From: Bacteroidota bacterium
Lineage (GTDB): Bacteria; Bacteroidota; Bacteroidia; Bacteroidales; UBA1556
Length of the DNA stretch: 14,036 nucleotides
Direction of reading: 5' to 3'
NCBI GenBank assembly: GCA_003648395.1
Contig: QMPB01000052.1
Span: 1 to 14,036, forward strand
Position 1 is the first letter of the stretch. Each line of letters opens with the position of its first letter. Of the stretch, positions 1 to 5,944 are shown one piece after another. Position numbers and translations under genes: made by a program. The notes under the pieces were generated by a model that did not search any database, was not told where the DNA came from, and saw nothing but the letters and a program-made list of their open reading frames with translations.

Positions 1-966
1 GTATTTATAGCATTAATACTTCTCTACACCATGAAAGCCGGTCTAAAAACCATAGTTTGGACTGATACACTTCAAACTACTTTTATGCTTGCCTCGGTGG
101 TTATTTCGATGTACTATATTGCCGATGGAATGAATTTAAGTTTGGGTTCTTTAGCAAACAAAATATCTGAAAGTGACTATTCAAAAGTATTTGACACCGA
201 CTGGCATAGTCCACGGTTTTTTATAAAGCATTTTGTTAGTGGCATGTTTATAACCATAGTAATGACGGGCTTAGACCAAGATATGATGCAGAAGAACTTG
301 AGCTGTAGGAATATTGGCGAGGCGCAAAAAAATATGAAATGGATGAGTATTTCTCTTGTTCCAATAAATCTTCTTTTTCTTAGTTTAGGAGCTGCACTTT
401 ATATTTATGCTGGCTATCTGGATGTAGAAATTCCTGCTAAGGCTGATCAATTATTCCCTTTGCTTGCAATTGAGCATATGGGTACAATATCAAGCATAGT
501 ATTTATTATTGGGCTTATAGCTGCGGCATATTCCAGTGCCGATAGTGCGCTTACATCGCTAACCACCTCCATGAGTATCGACATTTATAATCTGGAAAGG
601 CGTGAGGATTTAGATGAAAAGCAAAAAACAAGATATCGTAAAAACATACATCTTCTTATGTCGTTTATAGTATTTTTGGTAATTATTATTTTCAATGAAA
701 TAAACGAGGATTCTGTAATAAACGACCTCTTCAAAGCTGCGGCTTATACTTATGGCCCACTGTTGGGAATGTTTGCTTTTGGCTTATTTTCAAAATATAA
801 AATTAAAGACAAATTACTTCCAATTGTAGTAATCCTATCCCCTATTATCTCATATACAATTAATTACTACAGTCCATCTTTATTAGGCTATAATTTTGGT
901 TTTGAGATATTGCTTGTAAATGGTTTATTGACTATGCTTGGGCTTTGGATGTTACGAGAAAAATAA
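1..966 (+). CDS. Sodium:solute symporter (SSS family), C-terminal part, 5' end outside window
   Basis: The reading frame is open from base 1 to TAA at 964-966 (321 codons visible), so the start lies upstream; the ATG at 31 is internal, because the codons before it already read as hydrophobic symporter sequence (VFIALILLYT). The protein is an inner-membrane, Na+-coupled transporter of the LeuT-fold SSS family. Evidence is the IKTIVWTDTLQ-like segment just after base 43, multiple hydrophobic helices, and the SSADSALTSLTTSMSIDIY segment around bases 532-588. That last segment matches the family's TM8 signature, where serine/threonine side chains help bind Na+. Family members are usually about 480-560 residues, so roughly the last 60% is present. 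The substrate cannot be told from this part (sugar, sialic acid, amino acid or other solutes are all possible). The last 26 codons including the stop are duplicated 2.5 kb downstream. Family assignment is firm. Confidence 0.93.
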   Translation, partial: VFIALILLYTMKAGLKTIVWTDTLQTTFMLASVVISMYYIADGMNLSLGSLANKISESDYSKVFDTDWHSPRFFIKHFVSGMFITIVMTGLDQDMMQKNLSCRNIGEAQKNMKWMSISLVPINLLFLSLGAALYIYAGYLDVEIPAKADQLFPLLAIEHMGTISSIVFIIGLIAAAYSSADSALTSLTTSMSIDIYNLERREDLDEKQKTRYRKNIHLLMSFIVFLVIIIFNEINEDSVINDLFKAAAYTYGPLLGMFAFGLFSKYKIKDKLLPIVVILSPIISYTINYYSPSLLGYNFGFEILLVNGLLTMLGLWMLREK

Positions 967-967
967 A
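889..967 (+). repeat. 79-bp direct repeat, copy 1 (3' end of symporter gene)
   Basis: Bases 889-967 are identical, base for base, to 3457-3535 (offset 2568). Copy 1 spans the symporter codons from YNFGFEILL to the stop, plus one base after it. The match stops abruptly on both sides: c888 versus a3456, and t968 versus a3536. This copy belongs to the intact gene. Confidence 0.97.
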
Positions 968-1016
968 TTCATAATATTTTGAATTTTATTCCGCCCTAGA
1001 TTTATAGGCAATTATA

Positions 1017-1047
1017 TTGTTTTATTGGTGATAAATACCTACTTTTG
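1017..1047 (+). promoter_or_regulatory. Predicted Bacteroidota promoter for the 740-residue surface protein
   Basis: TTG at 1017-1019, a 20-base spacer, then TACTTTTG (TAnnTTTG) at 1040-1047. This fits the primary sigma factor pattern of Bacteroidota. Transcription would begin near 1054, leaving a leader of about 120 bases before the ATG at 1175. It lies inside the bracketed segment, so the gene would carry its own promoter. In AT-rich DNA such matches can occur by chance. Confidence 0.5.
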
Positions 1048-1174
1048 TCTACACTCATTAACTATAACTGGAAATGAATATCATTATTTCTAATCGTAAT
1101 ATGTTCATAATTAGAATATTTTATTTAACTTCACCTACTCAATTGACAGATAAGCATCATTCATTCAATAAATT

Positions 1175-3397
1175 ATGAAAAGGATTATTACTATATCTAT
1201 TATTATCATTGGTTTATTATTTTCCTATAATCCAATTAAAGCATCACATTATGCTGGAGCTGATTTAACATATACATGTATGGGAGGCGCTACCTATAAA
1301 ATTACTTTATCTTTTTATAAAGATTGTTCTGGAATTGCAGCACCAAACACAGCAAATATAAATATTACTTGTGCAAGCAATTCCGCTTTAAATTTCAGCA
1401 CCCAATTACTACAGGTTGCAGGCACTGGTCAAGAATTAACTCTAGCCTGTAGTCAAGCACCAAGTGCGTGTAGTTTCAATGGAGGAAACTCTCCTAATAA
1501 TGGTCATCCGTATGGGGTAAAAGAAATAATTTATGAGGGTTTTGTAACAATGCCTGCTTGCAGCAACTATGAAATAAGTTGGTCTGGAGGAGCAAGAAAT
1601 CCTATTACTACAATTATTACAAATGGCAACTGGTATATTGTTTCGAAATTAAACTCTTTGGATGCATTTGGAAATAATGCGCCTATTTATAATAACAAAC
1701 TAATTCCAATATGCTATGCAAACCAACTAACAACTTTAGATTATGGCGCTATTGACCCTGATGGCGACTCTTTATCATACTCATTATACGCTCCTTATAC
1801 AAATGGGCCTACTCCTCTTATCTCTGTTATATATAACTCTAACTATAGTTATACCAACTTTTTAAATTCAAGCACACCTATTGTTTTAGACCCTATTACA
1901 GGCAAATTATCATTTACAGCAACTACAATTTTAAGCACAGTGATTGGTGTCAAAATTAAGCAGTGGAGAAACATTAATGGAGTAATGACAAATATAGGAA
2001 CTACTATTAGAGATTTAACTTTAGTAGTTATAAATGGCACAAATAGTACACCAATACTCTCAGGAATTGACACAACAAATAGCCATACTTATAGTCCTAA
2101 CGACACCATATTCGAAAAAACTTTTTTTCCTAACATCCCTATAGAATTTGATATTAACGGATTCGATCCAGATACTTTTAACTCATCAAATACAGGAAAT
2201 CCCCATATATTCACTATTGATTGGAATACAGGAATTCCAAACGCAACTTTTACATCATATTATAATGGAACAGACTCCGCATATGCACATTTTTCATGGT
2301 ATCCAACCAATAATGATATTTACAATTCAAATAGCTTTAAAGTAATAATTCAAGATGATGCTTGTCCTTATTCTTCAAAAGTTTCAAAAACATATAAGCT
2401 TAATATTGCAAATACTTCCATTAGTATAAATATTAACGATACTACTATATGTTCTAATGATAGTATTTCATTAACTGCAACTAGCCATATATGTAATGCT
2501 GTATATGAGTGGAAACTAAATAATACTATTGTTTATTCAGGCCTAGACTCAAATATATATACTTATAAAGGATCAGATTATTCACTTGGCTATGATACTA
2601 TAACTGTATCATTACAACAACAAGGCTCACTATACATTCTAAGTACTAATTATAGAATAATAAACACAGTTCATCATCCACAAATAAATTTCTCAGACAC
2701 TGGATTTTGCACAAGTTCAAGTGTATTATTAGATGCAGGGCCAGCTGATGTATATATCTGGAAAGATCAAAATGGTAGTATTATAGGAACAAATCAAACA
2801 TTAGAAATAAATCAAACAGGCACTTACACAATCTATGTAAATGGTGAACAAAATTCCCATTGCTTTATTATTGACACATTTGCTGTAGCAGTTTCTTCAT
2901 TTCCTCAAGTAGATATAGGTCCTGATCAAAATTTGGAGCTCTACGATTCCGTAAGTTTAGATGCTGGCTATGCAGGTTACAAATATTTATGGTTTACTGG
3001 AGAAACAACACCGTCTATTATTGTATATGGTTATGATCTTGGTACTGGTAATTCTATGGTTTGGGTAGAAACAACCAATGATTATTGTGCATTACGTGAT
3101 TCTGCATATTTTACTGTTACTGTTGGAATAAATCAAGCAAATTTATCATCATCATATTCAATATCTTCAAACCCTAATAATGGTTTTTTTGACATTAATA
3201 TCAAAGACCAAGCTTCTAAAACAATTAATATAGAAATCTACGATTATCAAGGAAAAATAATAATGAATAGAAAAGTACAGTCCACTGGCAATGACAATAT
3301 TAGTTTTGATTTATCAAAGTTTTCAAAAGGAACTTATTTCATTATTCTCAACACACCAAAAAATGTGTTATGGAAATCAAAAATAATAATCTTATAG
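1175..3397 (+). CDS. Secreted multidomain surface protein with T9SS C-terminal sorting domain
   Basis: 740 residues. A signal peptide is clear: MKR, then a long Ile/Leu core to about residue 18, probably cut after Ala23 (PIKA|SHYAG). The SHYAGADLTYTC start and the Cys-containing domain that follows (about 24-190; TFYKDCSG-like segment near 47-53) resemble an N-terminal module I associate with large Bacteroidota surface proteins. A cadherin/dystroglycan-like stretch follows (DPDGDSLSYSL, about 194-204), then Ig-like beta domains. One contains the LWFTGETTPSI motif near residue 606, also found as LWNTGETTPSI in the PKD protein of this window. The last ~80 residues (SSNPNNGFFDI ... FSKGTYFIIL ... 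KSKIIIL) form a type A T9SS sorting domain, which directs export through the outer membrane and attachment to the surface. No enzyme motif is visible; an adhesive or structural role is inferred. The ATG at 1175 sits directly before the signal peptide; the leader is A/T-rich with no Shine-Dalgarno, as usual in this phylum. Confidence 0.9.
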   Translation: MKRIITISIIIIGLLFSYNPIKASHYAGADLTYTCMGGATYKITLSFYKDCSGIAAPNTANINITCASNSALNFSTQLLQVAGTGQELTLACSQAPSACSFNGGNSPNNGHPYGVKEIIYEGFVTMPACSNYEISWSGGARNPITTIITNGNWYIVSKLNSLDAFGNNAPIYNNKLIPICYANQLTTLDYGAIDPDGDSLSYSLYAPYTNGPTPLISVIYNSNYSYTNFLNSSTPIVLDPITGKLSFTATTILSTVIGVKIKQWRNINGVMTNIGTTIRDLTLVVINGTNSTPILSGIDTTNSHTYSPNDTIFEKTFFPNIPIEFDINGFDPDTFNSSNTGNPHIFTIDWNTGIPNATFTSYYNGTDSAYAHFSWYPTNNDIYNSNSFKVIIQDDACPYSSKVSKTYKLNIANTSISININDTTICSNDSISLTATSHICNAVYEWKLNNTIVYSGLDSNIYTYKGSDYSLGYDTITVSLQQQGSLYILSTNYRIINTVHHPQINFSDTGFCTSSSVLLDAGPADVYIWKDQNGSIIGTNQTLEINQTGTYTIYVNGEQNSHCFIIDTFAVAVSSFPQVDIGPDQNLELYDSVSLDAGYAGYKYLWFTGETTPSIIVYGYDLGTGNSMVWVETTNDYCALRDSAYFTVTVGINQANLSSSYSISSNPNNGFFDINIKDQASKTINIEIYDYQGKIIMNRKVQSTGNDNISFDLSKFSKGTYFIILNTPKNVLWKSKIIIL

Positions 3398-3456
3398 GAA
3401 TTAACCTAAACAAAATATAGTTACTTAGTCTACTATATATTCCTATAATTTGGAGA

Positions 3457-3534
3457 TATAATTTTGGTTTTGAGATATTGCTTGTAAATGGTTTATTGAC
3501 TATGCTTGGGCTTTGGATGTTACGAGAAAAATAA
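3457..3534 (+). pseudogene. Orphan copy of the symporter 3' end (repeat copy 2)
   Basis: This is the second copy of the 79-bp direct repeat (3457-3535). It retains the last 25 sense codons and the TAA stop of the symporter without the rest of the gene. It has no start codon or promoter of its own and is a gene fragment. Perfect identity to copy 1 implies a recent duplication, ongoing gene conversion, or an assembly error. Just before it, 3444-3453 (tataatttgg) nearly matches the first bases of the repeat (tataattttgg at 3457). Confidence 0.9.
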
Positions 3535-3621
3535 AACACAGAGTAATTGCATACTAAATGTTTTAAGGATTTATTCAAAATCATTAAATACTTACTGCAT
3601 TATGAAATACAACTCTAAAAG

Positions 3622-3753
3622 ATCATCGAATTACACCTGCCGGCCGGATTTCCTCCCAATAGGGATGGCTGGCGGGCGGATTAATTGAATTAGCTATTTT
3701 TAGCAAGCGAAAAATAGTAGAACTAATTCGTTTAATTAGAGTAATTCGATGAT
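3622..3753. repeat. Inverted-repeat structured element (MITE-like or structured RNA)
   Basis: Outer arms atcatcgaattac (3622-3634) and gtaattcgatgat (3741-3753) are perfect 13-bp reverse complements. Inside, aattagctattttt (about 3689-3702) pairs with aaaaatag (3710-3717) and, across a tagaa bulge, ctaatt (3722-3727). The more distal ttaatt near 3681 can pair with the aattag tract near 3733. A separate GC-rich hairpin sits in the left arm. No coding potential is evident. The folded layout suits a small non-autonomous repeat or a structured transcript. No clear target-site duplication flanks it. The arms are seen; identity is open. Confidence 0.5.
3636..3676. repeat. GC-rich REP-like hairpin
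   Basis: cctgccggcc (3636-3645) can pair with ggctggcggg (3667-3676) over 10 bp, including two G-T wobbles, around a 21-base loop that itself holds ccc/ggg. About two thirds of 3634-3680 is G or C, in a neighbourhood that is about one third GC. Short GC-rich palindromes scattered between genes are common in Bacteroidota, so this may be one copy of a dispersed repeat family. No other copy occurs in this window. Confidence 0.5.
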
Positions 3754-3841
3754 AAATTTGCCTCTAAGTGTTATGTATCAGATCGGCTGTTGAGATAGCA
3801 GAAAACACAAAGTAATCGAGTAATGATTTGTTCATGCAATC

Positions 3842-3878
3842 AAAAAAAAGCCCCCAATAAATTAATATTAGGGGCTTT
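3842..3878 (-). terminator. Rho-independent terminator of the fibre/PKD operon
   Basis: aaagcccc (3847-3854) pairs with ggggcttt (3871-3878), and inner aata/tatt pairs extend the stem. Read on the minus strand, the hairpin is followed by a run of eight T (complement of 3842-3849). It lies about 20 bases past the stop codon of the PKD-containing gene, as expected for its terminator. On the plus strand no T-run follows beyond the stem, so it is mainly one-directional. Confidence 0.85.
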
Positions 3879-3896
3879 ACAATCTATATAAACTAA

Positions 3897-5936
3897 CTAA
3901 TTAACTATTACTTTTCCATAGTAAATAACCTTTTCAGAAGTATTCATTCTAATAAAGTACATACCTTTAGACAAGCCCTGAAGATTAACCTTTTGGCGAT
4001 GAACACCAGAGGCATCAAACTTATCCATTAATACATGACTACCAAGGCTATTAAAGATATTTAATTCAAACTCCTGTCTATCTGAAACTTCCATCTCGAG
4101 AGTAAAGTTACCCTTATTAGGATTTGGATAAACCTTAATATTCTTAGCATTATCATTAATTAATTGCACACCAGTATTTGGTGCAGCAGCAGAATTAATA
4201 GTATTAGACCTTGATGAGTTATAATTGGTATTCGCTTTTGAATATACCGAATCGGGATAACAAGGGTGAGGCGATACTACTTCAATTTGATAAAATACAT
4301 TACCCGCTGGCGGATTCAAATCTGTAAATGAAGTAAGAGTGCTCTGTATTTGAGTTAGTAGTTCCAAACTATTACTATCAGAGCTTCTATAAATACGGTA
4401 AGTACTAAAGTCAAAACCTACATATCCATCCCAAATAAGATTCCATGTATTACCTAGACCAGCATTAATAGTAAGGTGGTTTGTTTTATGATATTCTCCA
4501 AAAGGAGTTTCCGCACCACAAGTATCTATTGCAGATATTCTGTATCTGTATGCCTGCTGTGCAGGATTCGAATTTTGGTCAATAAAAATACTTTGCTCAC
4601 TAAATCCTTTTGCACCAATAAGTTCATATTCATTAGCAACAAAAGTTTCGCGATAAATTCTAAAGCTATCGATTAAAGCATTTTGTTGTCTTTCCCAAAT
4701 TATACGATTTTTATTTGTTGCCGAATCAATTCCAACAATACAAATATCTGGCACATTTATCAATGATGTATTTACCATAAATGAATCGGAAACATTAACA
4801 CAACTATTAGCATCAATTGCCGTAACTACATAATAACCTGACGTATTAGTATAAATGCTTGGCGTAGTTTCGCCAGTATTCCATAATACTGAATTAAAAT
4901 TACCAGAAACATACAGCTCCATACTATCATTAGTACAAGGCATAATTACACCATTCGAAAGAATAATTGGATCTACAGAAGGGTAATTTATTAGGTTAAA
5001 ATAATCAGAGAATTCAGAACAAACAGTATCAGTAATCATAACCTGATACATACCTGCTTCTTTTGCATAAAAGACCGAATCAAGAGCTCCAGAAATAATA
5101 ACGCCATTCTTTATCCATGTATATAAAGCATCAGGATAATAACTTGCTGTAAGCAAAAAGCTATCATTACTACATATTATTGCCTGCCCCGATGGCGTTA
5201 TTTCGGCAGTAATATTACAAGGATTTGCACTACCTCCGCTACAGTTGATATAATTGGGTTTAGATATAGTATCAAAACATCCTGTTACCGTATCAGTTGC
5301 AAGTGCACTAATAGTGTATAATCCATCCCAGCCATACGTATGTACTGGGTTCACAGTTGTAAATGAATTTCCATCACCCATATTCCACTGCCAACTATAA
5401 TCACTAGCATTTGGAGTTTGATTTTGAATATTCACATTAAAAGGTGGAGATGTAAATGTTGTTTGTGTTGCAGAAAATGCCAGATTAAAATCTGAAGGAT
5501 TTACTTCAATAAAAACAGAATCAATAATGTTGGGGCTTATGCCACCATCACTAACAATTACAATATACCAAGTAGAAACTATTGGATTTGCCTGCGCAAC
5601 AGCATTGGTATTAGCAAAACCTATTGGATTAGATGTCCATGAGTATGTATATACACCACTACCACCTGTGGGAGAAGCGCTCAAATTAACACTTTCACCT
5701 TCGCAAATATTAGCACTATTTATTGATATATTAACACCCAACTGATTTCCTTGTTGAAATCCCGGACTTAATCCTATACTAGAATTAGAGAAATCACCAA
5801 TAAATGTTTCGCCTAAAGTCCAGCTAATACTTCCAGAAGAATTTTCGAAATAGTTACCATCTGTAGAAACTACTTGTTGACCAAAAACAGACAAAGCGGA
5901 TAGAAGCACTATCCAAATTAAAATAAAACTCTTCAT
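3897..5936 (-). CDS. Secreted PKD/Ig/FnIII-like surface protein with T9SS sorting domain
   Basis: 679 residues. A signal peptide (MKSFILIWIVLLSALSVFG|QQ) cuts after about residue 19. An Ig-like segment with CEGESVNLSASPTGG spans about 68-146. A PKD domain spans about 165-222, with the hallmark WNMGDGNSFTTVNPVHTY (183-201). Two Ig-like repeats each open with a C-x-N-D-S-x-x-L/LY pattern (about 255 and 334); the second carries LWNTGETTPSI. Fibronectin-III-like segments with FRIYRE and YRIYRSSD lie at about 410-570. The last ~80 residues (VYPNPNKGNFTLEM ... LSKGMYFIRM ... GKVIVN) are a type A T9SS sorting domain. The protein should be exported across the outer membrane and held at the surface or released. 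No catalytic motif is seen, so a binding or matrix role is inferred. It starts 8 bp after the stop of the upstream 961-residue gene, so the two are very likely co-transcribed. A terminator follows directly. Confidence 0.92.
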   Translation of the reverse strand: MKSFILIWIVLLSALSVFGQQVVSTDGNYFENSSGSISWTLGETFIGDFSNSSIGLSPGFQQGNQLGVNISINSANICEGESVNLSASPTGGSGVYTYSWTSNPIGFANTNAVAQANPIVSTWYIVIVSDGGISPNIIDSVFIEVNPSDFNLAFSATQTTFTSPPFNVNIQNQTPNASDYSWQWNMGDGNSFTTVNPVHTYGWDGLYTISALATDTVTGCFDTISKPNYINCSGGSANPCNITAEITPSGQAIICSNDSFLLTASYYPDALYTWIKNGVIISGALDSVFYAKEAGMYQVMITDTVCSEFSDYFNLINYPSVDPIILSNGVIMPCTNDSMELYVSGNFNSVLWNTGETTPSIYTNTSGYYVVTAIDANSCVNVSDSFMVNTSLINVPDICIVGIDSATNKNRIIWERQQNALIDSFRIYRETFVANEYELIGAKGFSEQSIFIDQNSNPAQQAYRYRISAIDTCGAETPFGEYHKTNHLTINAGLGNTWNLIWDGYVGFDFSTYRIYRSSDSNSLELLTQIQSTLTSFTDLNPPAGNVFYQIEVVSPHPCYPDSVYSKANTNYNSSRSNTINSAAAPNTGVQLINDNAKNIKVYPNPNKGNFTLEMEVSDRQEFELNIFNSLGSHVLMDKFDASGVHRQKVNLQGLSKGMYFIRMNTSEKVIYYGKVIVN

Positions 5937-5944
5937 AATGTTTA

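Larger units (their letters stand above)
968..3535. other. Candidate inserted or duplicated segment bounded by 79-bp repeats
   Basis: The segment between and including the second repeat copy is 2568 bp and carries exactly one gene with its own predicted promoter (the 740-residue T9SS protein). The layout, in which an insertion leaves the upstream gene intact and places a copy of its 3' end at the far side, resembles integrative elements that regenerate a gene's 3' end. However, no recombinase, transposase or terminal inverted repeat is visible. Recombination, template switching or an assembly artefact could give the same picture. The repeats are seen; the insertion is inferred. Confidence 0.45.

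Noticed and set aside
3415..3438. AT-only hairpin atatagt/actatat after the 740-residue gene
   Set aside because: The 7-bp stem has one G-C pair and no T-run, too weak to call a terminator. I see no convincing terminator for that gene.
968..3535. Calling the bracketed segment an insertion sequence or integron cassette
   Set aside because: No transposase, integrase, terminal inverted repeat or attC-like fold is visible; only the direct repeats support movement.
3506..3688. 60-codon plus-strand open frame running through the second repeat copy and the GC-rich hairpin
   Set aside because: It reads the duplicated symporter tail in a different frame and then the inverted repeat; it is a by-product, not a gene.
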